Origin: Desmodesmus armatus
Taxonomy: Eukaryota > Chlorophyta > Chlorophyceae > Sphaeropleales > Scenedesmaceae
DNA: 64,000 nucleotides
Reading direction: 5' to 3'
NCBI GenBank assembly: GCA_007449985.2
Contig: VIIQ02000703.1
Span: 124,001 to 188,000 of the forward strand
Shown: piece by piece, positions 24,455-38,876 of the stretch
Position numbering within the stretch: the first letter of the stretch is position 1
Layout of the letters: each line of letters starts with the position of its first letter
Made by a program: the position numbers and the translations under genes
Notes under the pieces: model-generated
What the model was told of the DNA's origin: nothing
What the model saw: only the letters and a program-made list of their open reading frames with translations
Databases searched by the model: none

Positions 24455-27400
24455 GCAGCAAGAGATGAGGTTGGGGATGTGGTCTAGGAAGAGCTGGGCC
24501 TTGTAAATGTTGCCTGCATAGCCGGACGGCATCCTGCAGGAAGAGCAAAGAAGCCGCAGGAGATACGATTGGTGCAGAAACAAGCAGAAGGTGCTCTTCC
24601 ACACGCATTCCCTCTTGTCTGCTTTGGCGGCGTGGCCAGTGTACGGCACTTCCAGTCCACACACACAAAGTGCGTGTCGGAACGCACTTGTGAGCCTGTC
24701 GTCATGACATGCACTTGATGGTTGTAACTCATGTGTAACGCTGCACCTCACAACACCAACTCCCCACACATGCGCGCTGCCATCGCTGGCCCGCAGCCTG
24801 CGGCACCCCTACCAGACCATGCCCCTTATGTGTGTCAGCAGCCGCAGAAGTCACTGCAGTGGTGGTGCGGAGTTATAGGCAACCAGCATCCTGACCCGCT
24901 TTTGTCTGCCCCTCACCTGAAGTAATCGCAGAACACTGCAGTGAAGCGTGTGTTGGGGAAGCGATCCGCCACAGCAGCAGCACCACGCTTGCTGTTGAAG
25001 TTGCCCTGCAACCCGCACCACAGCATCATGAACCCACTCAGCAACTCAACCAGATGGAGTACTCCCCTTGCAGGCGTCAGTCTCACCACCAACTGCTTGC
25101 TGCTTATATAGCTTGTACATGCAACATCTGGCGGGTGTAACTGGATGGTCGTCTGAGCATCTTGCACCGGCCCTGTTGCGCAGCGGCGCAGTGCAAGCGA
25201 CAGGACAGCGACGCAAGCATGCAGAAGCCATAACCTTGAGACAAGCTGTGGTGCTATATACGCAAGTCGGCTCACTTGCCTATTAAGCACCACAGCCTGT
25301 CTCAAGGTTGTGGCTTCTGCATGCTTGCGTTGCTGTCCTGTCCTGTCGCTTGCACTGCGCCGCTGAGCAGCAGGCTGGAATGGCGGAAGACGCCCAGTCG
25401 AATATAACCACCAGGTACATTTGCCAAAGTTTGCATGTACGATAATGTAATCTGCAGGCTGTTGGTGGGCCTTTTCCTGTCAGGACCGTGCTGCCAGCAG
25501 CGGCTTTTTCAAGCTGTCCTGACACTATTCACCCATTTGCACAGCATTGGCGACAGCACCCACCCCACCCACCTGCACATGCAGCCTGGCCTCCAGGCCC
25601 CTCTCATTCGGTGCCAGCTCAGCCAGCTGCACCTCATGGTCCAGGTCAAAGCTATTGGATGCTGAGTCCACCCACAACAAAATCGACCCCACAAGACTTT
25701 GCCTGAAAGAATCTTTGTACCTGCACGCTTTGCTGCCTTCTTCCTGTCAAGACTTTTGACTTGGCTTGAAGCCGCTGCCGGCAGCACAGTTGTCCGTACA
25801 CTCTGCTATTATCACAACCCACAGCAACCAAACAACCCACCTGCACATGCAGCCTGGTCTCCAGTCCCCTCTCATCGGGTGCCAGCTCAGCCAGCTGCAC
25901 CTCATGGTCCCGGTCAAAGCTATTGTATGCTGAGTCACCCCACAATAATATCGACCCCCGCCAGACTATGCCTGGAAGAGGTTTCCCACTGCATGCTTTT
26001 GCTGCCCTTTTTCCTGTCTGACCTCTCGACTTGGCTTAGAGCCGTCGCCGGCAGCAGAGCTTGTCAGTATACTCTAATATAATCACTCACAACCCACATC
26101 AACCCACCCCACCCACCTGCACATGCAGCCTGGTCTCCAGTCCCCTCTCATCTGGTGCCAGCTCAGCCAGCTGCACCTCATGGTCCCGATCAAAGCTGTG
26201 TGGGATGTAGCCCACTTGCTTGTGCAGGGCGGCAAGCCGGATGCGGTCCCTGTACTGCGCCAGGCCGTTGTGGGACTCATTGGCTGTGGCCTCACATGCA
26301 TAGAACATGCCCAACACCTGCGGGGACGGGTAGGTGTGGTTGGGCAGCGTTGCAGGGACGGGACAGGCAGCGTTAGCGTTAGATGCTGCACAGGCCGTTG
26401 TGGGACTCCATGGCTGCTGCCTCACATGCATAAAACATGCCCAACACCTGTGGGGTGGGGTGTGTGGTTGGCATGGACAAGCAGCAGGGCGAGCATGCAG
26501 AAGTAAGGCCAGGCAGTGCTTTGGTGAGGCAAGGTGGAGCTGGGCAGAAATGCCTTACTGCTCGTGAACCCTGACTAGCGCCATTCAGCATGCCAACCAG
26601 CTTCGCAGCACCCAACAACTGCCAGCACTGCACGATTGCAGACAAGTGTCAGCAGCACCCTATGAGCCAGGTCACCAGCACTACCCACTCCCAACACAAT
26701 CCAGCATGTCAGCCAGCTTCAGGGCCGCACAAACTGCTGCACCCACATGATTGCAACACAGCCACCATCATGAACCAGGCACCAGCACCACCTAAAGACC
26801 AGCGCAGGGAGCCACTCACCAGCATGTCAGCTGGCTACAAAACCCCACAAACTGCTACACCCACATGACTGCGAACAACACAGCCACCATCATGAACCAG
26901 GCCACCAGCACTACCCACAGCAACAATCCCATCGAGACACTCACCAGCACTGAGCTGCCCTTCCGTGGCGGCTCCAGATTCGCCACCAGCGGCGGCGGCT
27001 GCCACTGCCGCGCCGTCAGTGCTGCCGCATTCGCCGCCGCCGCCCTCGTCCCACCCGCCGGATACAAGGGCTTCCCACCCTCACTGTCCCCAGGGCTGCT
27101 AGGCCTCCTGCCAACCCCTCCACGCTCCTCCGGTGACCCGGCTGCCGCTGTCGCCCCAATCCCAGCACTCTCGCGCACAAAGCTGCGCCCGGAAGCATTC
27201 AGCGCCTTGTTCATCAGAGTGGTAAGTTCCCCTGGGCTTCTGCCGAGCTTGTTGCCGGGCTGCTGCTGCAGCTGCTGCAGGACGTCCGGCAGGATGGAGA
27301 GGCCTGGTAGGATGAGCTCTAGTGCTGTGTAGTAGCTGCTGCAGCCTTTGGAGGCCTTGAGCAGGTCTGTGAGGGACGCATAGAAGTTGACCACAGACCG

Positions 27401-30400
27401 GTAGGACCTGAACGAATGAAAGCGGAAGGGGCAAGCACACCATGCACAATCACAGATTTTCAAGTTTCAAAGTCTAGGGCTGTGTAGTAGCTGCTGCAGC
27501 CCTTGGAGGCCTTTAGCAGGTCTGTGAGGGACGCATAGAAGTTGACCACAGACCTGTAGGACCTGCACACATGACATCGACAAGGCGCATGCGCAACATG
27601 CACAAGGGGGTGAATCCCATCAAAATGACGCGTTGGTGCAGGGACTGTTTATGTCTGTCAAAATTGTACGTTGTTTCTGCGTCTATTGGTACAGCATTCG
27701 ACGCAATTGGCTGTACAGCTGGCCCAAGTGAAAGACAGAGCCGCTGCGGTAGCGGGGCCCGCATGTGCACCCCAGCACTGCAGCAAACCACAGCTGAAAT
27801 CCAAAACAGCATTATGGGAGTGTGGCAGCAGCGGTGCAACACACCTGAAGTAGCCCATCGTCAGGCGGGGGTGCCTGATGAGAATGTCAAGCTTGGGCAC
27901 AGCATCAGCAGGGGTGGCAGGGTACACCAGCCACTCGCTGTCCAGCCTGGACCCTGGCAGGTATGAAAAGTCGTGGCGACAGGAGCATAGGGTGTTGACT
28001 GGTGGTGGTGGTGGTGGTGGTGGTGGTGATGCACAAGATGGTAGTGGTGGCACTTTGTTGGCAAAATAGAGACGGTGGCGCACAGGCATTGGTGTGAGTG
28101 ATGCATGTACAAACTGGTGAAGAAAGGGTATGTGCCAGCCCACAACGCGCCAGCCCACTAAGCAACCCCAACCAGTAGACATATACAGAATACAAAGAAA
28201 AGGGACGTCCTTCTACTGCCACACACCCAACACAACGTCCCACACCACCATCCTGCCTTCCGCCCCAATGTCTCGTTGTACCTGGCAGGTGTGCTGACAG
28301 AGCAGAGAAACGAAGGATGTGCACCCCGCATGTGCACCCCAGCAGAAACGAAGGATGTCCGTCTACTGCCACACCCCACGTTGCTAGCCCGACCCCCCTC
28401 CCGCAATTTGGTCTTACCTGGCAGGTGTGCCGACAGAGCAGCCTGCAGCGCCGCCAGCCCCTCCGCACTCGGCACGCGCCCATCCTGCAGCTGATTCCGC
28501 AGCTGCTGCCGCATCGCATGGTGCCGCTGCTCCAGCGTACCCTCGTACTGCTGCCCAGACTGCACCGCTGCCTTGATCGCCGCCGCCGCCTCCTTGGCTC
28601 GCAGCAAGCTGTCCAGCTTCTTCCCCGCCTTGACATCAGACGCTGCTGTGAAGGTATTCGTGGCTGCCTGCCTCTTGCCTCCGCTGCCGTTGGAGCTGCC
28701 GCTGCTTGGCCGACTGGGCTTGGGTTTTGGCGGCAAACCCCGCGCCTTTCCAACCTCGGCCGAGAAGGGGTTGGCGCCGTCCGCCGCCACCGCCGCTGCT
28801 GCTGCTGCTGGGGACTTTGGGGGTTTGTGTGACTGGGGTGCGGCCATTGCTGCTGACAGGGACGGCTCGCGGCCCAGCACGAATGCTGCCCGGCGTACAC
28901 TGGCAAGCTTTGCATCCACCCTGTGGATCAACAGCAGTACACGAAACCAGCAGCACAGGTGCGCAAACCTTCAGTGCACAGTCAGTGAGGTGGGTGCGCG
29001 CCAGATTTTTGGCGCGCACCTACCTCTTTTTTTTTCAAGAGACTGCATGCAAGTCGTACATGTGTCGCACTGCCAAGACAAGGGTGGCATGCATGATATC
29101 CTGATTGCTTCTACAGCGTCTCAGAAGGTAGTCCTACAAGGACAGGCAAATTCTGTGGTTGCGCATCCAACTGGCTGCCAGCCAAAAGAAATTGCTGCAC
29201 TGCCAGATTGCAACTTCCTCTCCTGCTTCACCTGTTCAGTCTTGGGCCCTGCCCTGTCAGGAATGGGTCCGCAGAGCGCAGCGACTGCAGCCTGTGCAGC
29301 ACTCCCCACTCCTCCTGCTGCTCCCCCTGCTCGAACGAGTCCGACTCGTCAGAGTGGATTAGCCAGTATCCAGGAGCAGCAGCTTTCGCCGCACGGAACG
29401 GCTTGCTGCTGCCTGCTGCTGCGGCAGCAGCTGCAGCAGCACGGCTGTCCCGTGCTGCAGGACCCGCAGCGAAAGCAGCAGCTATAGCCCCACGTGAATG
29501 GGGGTGCTGCCCGTCTGCCAAACCGGCAGCAGGCGGCAGCACATCAGCTGCTGACATCAGCACATCGCCGGCACCTCCTGCATGCTGCTGCTGCTGCTGC
29601 CTCTGCAGCAGCTGCTGTACAAAGGCATTACCCAGCGGTGCCGGCAGTGCTTCGAAGTCATCCTCCAGCCCTGCACCCCCACTGCTGGCGTTGGCAGCAG
29701 TAACCCTGGGAGAGGGCTGTGCAGCATCAGAGGCCCCGGGGGACACCTCCCTCAGCACTCTGCCAACAGCTGCAGCAGCGCCCATGCCAGCGTCTGCGCC
29801 AGCGCTGCCTGCTGCTGCTGCGGGACGCTCAAACCTACTGTGTGGGGACACAGAGGATGGGCTGGCGCCGCTGCTTTTCCTGTCGAGGCTGCTTTCGGCT
29901 GCAGAGTACCTCCCGCGCTTCTGGCGGCGCTGCTGCTGCTGCTCTTCGTCTCCCAGCTGCTGCTGCTCTTCCGAGCCCCCAATGGAGTCTGAGCCGCCAA
30001 ACATCTTCAGCTCCTCCTTGAGCTGCTGCAGCTGGCGCAGGTGTTGCTCTGGCACAAGCTCCCTCGACCTTTTTGCCCCTCCCAGCTGGTGAGATCTCGG
30101 AGGCAAACCACCACACTCCGCCCCGGCAGCGCCCCCTGCTGCTGCGGGCGCCGCTGCCGTCTCTGTGTCGCCGCTGCCTGTGCTGTCGCGGACCGAATCT
30201 GAGGTGTCGATGAATGTGAAGCCTGGTCCGCAGCTTTGCAGGGCTGCTGTGACAGCTGCTGCGTGGCGCTGTGCTGAGGCTGGGGAGGGTGCAGCCTTGG
30301 GCTGGTTGAGCACTCCTGGCAGGGGCACCCCTGCATCCTGCAGCTGCTGCAGGAATGAGATGACCGCAGCCTTGGAGTGGAAGTACCCCTGTTGACAATC

Positions 30401-31141
30401 AGGGCAGCAGTGCAGTGGTACAGGTGCGAGCTGAGGTTACAGCGCTGTGTGCAGAATGCTAGATGGGCAGCAACTGTACGGCGCATATGGTTGCTGTCCG
30501 TCCTGCACGTCTTTGAGGCGCGCTCGCTCCCTGCATCTGACAGCTGAACAATGCACCAGACACTGACAGCTTGGATGTGACACCGAACCAGCCAGCACAA
30601 GCAGGCGACAGGCGTGCAACATGCCACAAAAACAGCACAGCCAAGATGTGCTGCCATGAGGTCGTACCGGTGGTTGTAGCTCCGGCAGGATGCAGACGAA
30701 GCCTGCTGCCTTTGGGGAGCTGCTCCTGGCACTCCCTGCTGTGCTGGGGGAGCCAGATGATGGGTACACCAGCCAACTGCTGCCAAGCTGGATGCCTGGC
30801 AACGCTGCCTGCACATCTCCAGCCAGCTCAGTTCCCGCAGTGCGACTGGGTTTGCGGTTGTGGATGCATGGCAAGGACGCATACACATCCCCAGGGCTGG
30901 TCGCTGATGGCAGCTGCTGCCCAGGTCCCTGATGTTGCTGTTGCTTTGCGGCCTGCTCGGCATTCTTTGACTGAGAAGGAGGGGACGTGCTTTTGAACCT
31001 GAACAAGGACCTGGGCTTTTCCTGCTGCGTAGGGGATGTTGCTGCCGAGAAAGGCTTGAGAAAGGCTGTCTTCTGCTGTGCTGCTGAGCCAGCCTCGCCC
31101 CTAGTCAGCAGACGGCCCAGGCCCTCCTGAAGCCAGCTCAT
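24053..31141 (-). CDS. Uncharacterised 1,114-residue protein
   Basis: Exons on the minus strand: 31141-30668, 30388-29232, 28920-28418, 27953-27845, 27407-26945, 26317-26117, 25005-24917, 24401-24053. All eight junctions are GT-AG and in phase. I do not recognise the family. The N-terminal half is Ala/Gln/Ser-rich and probably disordered, apart from a short GYFHSKAAVISFLQQL segment. The C-terminal ~450 residues look folded: LILPGLSILPDVLQQL; MFYACEATANESHNGLAQYR; FPNTRFTAVFCDYF; and LPAGVPIYIPNSPVLLEQL with a final FIVVHYCGDATPP. Alternating hydrophobic strands and Gly/Asp turns could be a Rossmann-like fold, but no binding motif is clear. A WLVYP motif occurs twice (exons 1 and 4). There is no signal or membrane segment. 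Four introns carry copies of exon edges. Confidence 0.75.
24410..24545 (-). repeat. Upstream copy of exon 8 start (uncharacterised gene), with (AGC)n
   Basis: Reading the minus strand, a CTGCAG acceptor plus MPSGYAGNIYKAQLFLDHIPNL codons start at about 24534. The functional copy starts at 24401 with MPSGYAGDIYKAQLFLDYIPEL. A 15-unit CAG/CTG trinucleotide run (about 24419-24462) sits right after the point where the copy decays. Confidence 0.88.
25181..25365. repeat. Long inverted repeat (foldback) in intron 6
   Basis: Two arms of roughly 75-80 bp, 25181-25255 and 25286-25365, are reverse complements with only a few mismatches and one 5-bp indel (an extra GGACA-type unit). The arms include GCAAGCATGCAGAAGCCA and its complement. 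The 30-bp loop contains a further GCAAGT / ACTTGC pair. I see no target duplication and no coding capacity. Confidence 0.88.
25530..26116 (-). repeat. Downstream copies of exon 6 end (uncharacterised gene)
   Basis: The end of exon 6 (HEVQLAELAPDERGLETRLHVQ with donor GTGGGT, functional at 26117) recurs on the minus strand ending near 25835 and near 25550. The flanking intron blocks are shared too. The period is about 285 bp. The copies keep long readable stretches, so they duplicated relatively recently. Confidence 0.88.
26400..26455 (-). repeat. Upstream copy of exon 6 start (uncharacterised gene)
   Basis: CCCACAG acceptor plus VLGMFYACEA codons at about 26448, 131 bp upstream (minus sense) of the functional exon start at 26317. 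It diverges after EAAAMESHNGL. Confidence 0.85.
27475..27570 (-). repeat. Upstream copy of exon 5 start (uncharacterised gene)
   Basis: Acceptor GTGCAG plus SYRSVVNFYASLTDLLKASK codons at 27480-27563, about 155 bp upstream (minus sense) of the functional exon start at 27407. Similarity is very high through CSSYYTAL. Confidence 0.88.
28220..28310 (-). repeat. Downstream copy of exon 3 end (uncharacterised gene)
   Basis: The end of exon 3 (LSAHLPG with donor GTAAGA at 28418) recurs near 28281-28300 with donor GTACAA. A GTGGGGTGTGGCAGTAGA-type intron block is also repeated. Confidence 0.75.
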
Positions 31142-34100
31142 ACTGACGTGATGATTCCCCTAAGCTGTAGGCTGTAGAATCAGGCAAAAGTTGATGGCAT
31201 GAAAGTTCAGTTCAAGTTGGGGAGAGTCCGAGAATGCATCCCGGGGCTGTTATGATGACACAACGATTAACAACGGCACCTCGGATTTTTATTTGATTAA
31301 ATCAGTCCCGATGTCGATCAAGATATAGACCACTGCTGCATTCGCATTGTCCCGCGACTGCTGAGCGTCCCGCGGCAGAACAAACCACATACACAACAGT
31401 CACTGCCTTGCTTGTGGCCGTTGGCAGGCGCACGAACCCAGAGGCTGACCCATGGGCCGAACCCTGCTGTGTTCGAATTGGTTTGAGCCACGCAGCAGCT
31501 GAGCGTCTCAACACACGTAAGCTAACTACTCATGTTCTTATCCTTACGTCCATCTGGTTCCACTGCTCCTATTGCAGTTGCAGTATTGGGACGAGTGTGC
31601 TCGATCAAAGGATCTGGCCACAGCGCGATAACTGCGCGGCTGCCCAGCCATCACAGCAGCATGCTCTCAACACCACAGCGGTCAATCTGACTGCATTGTG
31701 GCGGTAGCGGCGCTACATAAAGCAATGCGCGATGCTGCGGCCGCAGCAGGATGCGCCCCCAAGCCGCGCCAATCAGTAGACGAGAGCCATTTGGGGTCTG
31801 CTGGGATTGATGGGGCCACTTAGAGTTTGGCTTGGTCGTTGGTCATTCAGCTGAAATTCTGTGCCAACATCGGGGAGGACCAGCACATGCACACATCCGC
31901 CTCACTGTGATGCCAGCCACACTGTGAGGCTCATGACCGAGCGAACATCGAGAACACCAGTTACAGCAGGGCAGGCGTACATGCATTCATCAGCAGCTGT
32001 ACAACGGTTGATGCCCAGAACATAGAAAACTTGTCAACATCAGCAGCTGCTACAACACCTGCCACTATGCCAATACGAATCCGCTGCGTGTGACGATAAC
32101 ATATCAAGCAGAAACTGGTGCAAACTGACCGCCTGGCCAGCACAATGTTGGCGTCACAGTGGACGCTGCTGCACTGCATGTGACATATGACAGCGCCGTA
32201 CGCCTGCAATCCTTCGTCTGGACAATCAAATGTACGCCGTGCATCATGCACCGCTGCTCAGGTGCACCCTACCCCCCTTGATACAAACAGAGGATGTCTG
32301 ATGCTAGACAGCGTCTGCAACTCGTGGTGGGGAACTGGGTCTCTGTCTCTGTCACCAGCGCCAACTCTACCACACTCTCTTCTCCCCCTAGTCCGGAATG
32401 GGGACAATCACACGCACTGTACGGACTGCAGCACCGCCATGCGAAAACAAGCAGCTTGTCGTTCACCTGTGACACCCCAGCTGGGAATGCAGCGTCACTT
32501 CCACTGCGCATTCGGCACTTCAGCCACGGGAGGGCAACAGAAGACATGCATGCTGGGTATGAACTCCGTCAGCACTGAGGGAAACATGAACACGCTGCAC
32601 TGCTTCCACACAAGGCCCTGCACCAGCCACTATCTTCCATGCATGCTTGATACTGCCGACGGACATGCATACTGAGATGGTAGAACCATCTCAACGGCCC
32701 ATCTGCAGGGATCGTGTAACACACATCAGCCTCAAAGCGGTGCAACAACCCTGCAGAAACCCAGCAGGGGGTGTGATTTCTCCTGCAAGCACCATGCAGC
32801 CCCTACGATAGGCACAGCAGGTACACTGCCAGCCAAGACACCTCACCGTCAACAGTAGCCCCTGGTCATTGTACGAGAAGCAGACTAGCAAAAGGCCCCT
32901 GCACGGGCGCAGGGGCGCAGCATGCAAACAAGCAGGCATAGGGGTGCCCATCTGGCAGGGTGGCTCGGGGACTCGCAGTCACCCGACTGCACGCACACAA
33001 ACATCACAGGCCCAGACTGAAGCACACACAGAGCCAGCAGAGCACACCCTCAAAAAGAACCGCACTCTAGCACCTGCAAGGCACACCCACAACACCCACC
33101 CATGCATTCGAGGGCAAGCACAATGCACAGCACACCATGCTCCATGCACGCACACATGCACGAGTTGGCGGTGAGTGTTGAAAGGAGCTATGCGTTGGGG
33201 TGGCGAGTAGCCTCCATCATCCTAGGGCAGTGCTCAGAACACAGCCCTCTGTATGCGGTGGCCGGCAACTGGGTGTGAGGGTGGCCCGATTGGTTACTCA
33301 ATGCAGACAACACCACCACCACTTGCACCATGCAACAGCATGCATCGACCAAAAACAATCTAGACACGCAAGGGGTGTCAGCACTAAGCACTGACAGGGC
33401 AACATATGCCAGCTGTGCTAGTATGCATGTACTCGCTCTCTACATGTGATAACACCTGTGACGGTGTGTGCACAAGGAAGCACTGCGAACCACCGGCGCA
33501 CGCCACCGCCAGCCGCCAAAACAAGCACTAACCGACACATGGGGGTGCAAGTGCAACATGGAAGTGAGCCGCCGATCTGCGTGCGGGCCCCAACCAAGTG
33601 GATGCGCATGCCACACGTGCCGGTGCCGAGTCTAGGTGAAAGGCATGCATCCAATGTGCTCCATGCACGCACATAGATGGCCCAACACAAGACTATGCCC
33701 TTGGATGCCTAGCAGCATCCTCACTGAACAATGCACACAGTTGCACACACCAGAACCACCCAGCCACACAATGGCAAGTATGCCACACATCAGTGTCTAC
33801 AAAGCACGTACAGACAGCAGTCAGTGTACTTGTTGCAGTACACACAGGGGTCTGCCGCACTAATAGCACACACACTCAACATAAACGCACACCTAGACAC
33901 ACTGAACAGGCAAGGGAGCCCACTGCTGATCAGCACAGCTGAATCCAGCGCACCACCACGCCCCATGCCTGGATGCTGCCAACACCTCACCGCTTTCAAT
34001 GCACCGCTTACCATGGTAGGCAATGCAAGGTGCCACATGTAGCAGAGATATGAAGCCCAACAAACACACAGTCACAGTACACATGAAGGCTCAACATGCG

Positions 34101-34502
34101 CCATGGTTTACAGGGAGGGGGTCACAGCACACAGGATGACCATCATCCCCAGTCGAAAGGGCTTCAAGCGCCCAAACCCCACAGCCCCACTGCAAGGCGC
34201 ACGCAGCACGCATTGGACATGCAACACGCAAGAAAAAGCATTGTATATAATAACCTCACCAGATGCCAACAGGTAGGCTTGCGAGCCGCAGCATACAGCA
34301 GCAGCAGCGACTGGTCACCTCTTGTTAACTTGACGATGACAGACGTCACGATTGCACGCTCACTTACCTTTCAAAGAGCCCCAACCTGCCCACAACCAAG
34401 CCCCGCACAAATCCCCAAAAGAGCCCACCCACACCCGGGATAGACGCATGCCCGAAGCTACCCCTTGGCGGGGCCATGCCGATACCACGGCAACCGGCTC
34501 TC
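31142..34502. other. Intergenic, no gene recognised
   Basis: About 3.4 kb between two minus-strand genes. It holds the promoter of the uncharacterised gene (right after 31141) and the 3' region of the cytidylyltransferase gene. From about 32700 to 34360 the plus strand is rich in CACA-type sequence. A short perfect stem TGAGATGGT / ACCATCTCA lies at about 32673-32692. The longest open frame (32187-32675, +) has no recognisable domain and an unlikely composition. Confidence 0.4.
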
Positions 34503-37604
<3,102 letters not shown>

Positions 37605-38876
37605 GCCTGCTGCACACAGGACCGGATGTTGACGTAACGTAGTTGGGGGGCCAAGTGCCGAAGCTAGTAATCAGCGCCAGTGAGTGTCTTTCCTTGACGT
37701 ATCAACGATCGGCTGTCCTAGGGGGCTCTGTCAGTCGCTATGTCAGGACTATTCATGAGTCAAGTGGGGGGTCGCTAGAAGGCACTGCAAAGGCACGGGG
37801 TTCCTTGTGTTTATCATGTCAAATGATCCAGGTTTGTGATCGTGCTGCAAAAGCCTCCAGCAGCCGATCTTGTGCTGTGTGGGGTGAGGGTGGGGGTGAA
37901 CTCACTGGGATACCGTATGGGAGGCAGCTTACCCCAAGTTTAAACATTGCATTGTTTGTTGATAACAACCAGTTGGGGTAAAGCAGCTGCAGTGATGCAT
38001 TCCAGCACACTTGGCGCGCAGGACCAACACCCCCCCCCCCCCCCCGCCCCCCTTCCCACGCGAATACCTGGGGTTGTGTAGGTAGCTCGCCCTTGATGTT
38101 GCATCACCTTGACTTGTCATACACGTGTTTGTATGGCTCTTGGTGTCAACTGCTGGTGTCAGGTGCTATCATGTGTGGCCAGCCTGGCATGGCCAGGGGT
38201 TGCATTACCAAACTAGCAGGCTCAGATTATGCAGGAGAGGTCTGCAATAAAGTCTGGGTTGCCTTGTTTGTCTGCAGCTGACTTGGTTCCTCTTGAGGCC
38301 TCTCTGCTCTTGAGGAGGTGTCCGGCTTGTCACGATGACAATGTCACCCCAGGTGGGCACAGTCTGCGTGGTAACTGCTGCATCGATAGGTCCTCCTCTC
38401 AACATGACACTATGGAGAGCGTACCTGGACACTGAACAGAGCAAGGAGCAACATTCAACTGGTCTGCTGCCGGTGGTCAAATGTGAAAGCTGTGGACTCA
38501 ACACACTTGTCCAACCAGCGCTTTCTTGATGGAATTTCCTTTCAAGCGCACCCACGCTTTCACAAGAGGCGTGCGTGCGACACCACCGCAAAGCAAGCAC
38601 ACAACTTTGCTACTGGCACTTTCGTCTCGAGTGACTCGTTTCAGGTGCAGCCAGCTTCCCAAGTCCACAATATCGGTGTCAAATCACGATCACCTGCTCT
38701 CCGAGCACCTGCACCGCAACACGCAGCAAGCACACTACTGCTGTGCAACACTGCTGTTGTGCAGTGTGTCAGGCTTCTCAACAGGCTCCATAGCTCCCGC
38801 CACCAGCCTAACACGTATCCTTGATAGTGCTCAGAGTTTGCATCCTTTCTGAGGTGCCAGGCTGGCAAACGGTCGT
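37605..38876. promoter_or_regulatory. Divergent promoter region, CCT / Lifeguard gene
   Basis: About 1.27 kb between divergent start codons; both promoters must lie here. A poly-C run occupies about 38031-38051. No other gene is recognisable; short frames on both strands have no family match. Confidence 0.4.

Noticed and set aside
29208..30092. Plus-strand frame of 294 residues, Ser/Cys/Ala-rich
   Set aside because: Antisense to exon 2 of the uncharacterised gene, whose splice phases and composition support the minus strand.
32187..32675. Plus-strand 162-residue frame as a gene
   Set aside because: No domain, odd Cys/His/Ser composition, no matching splice neighbours; likely chance.
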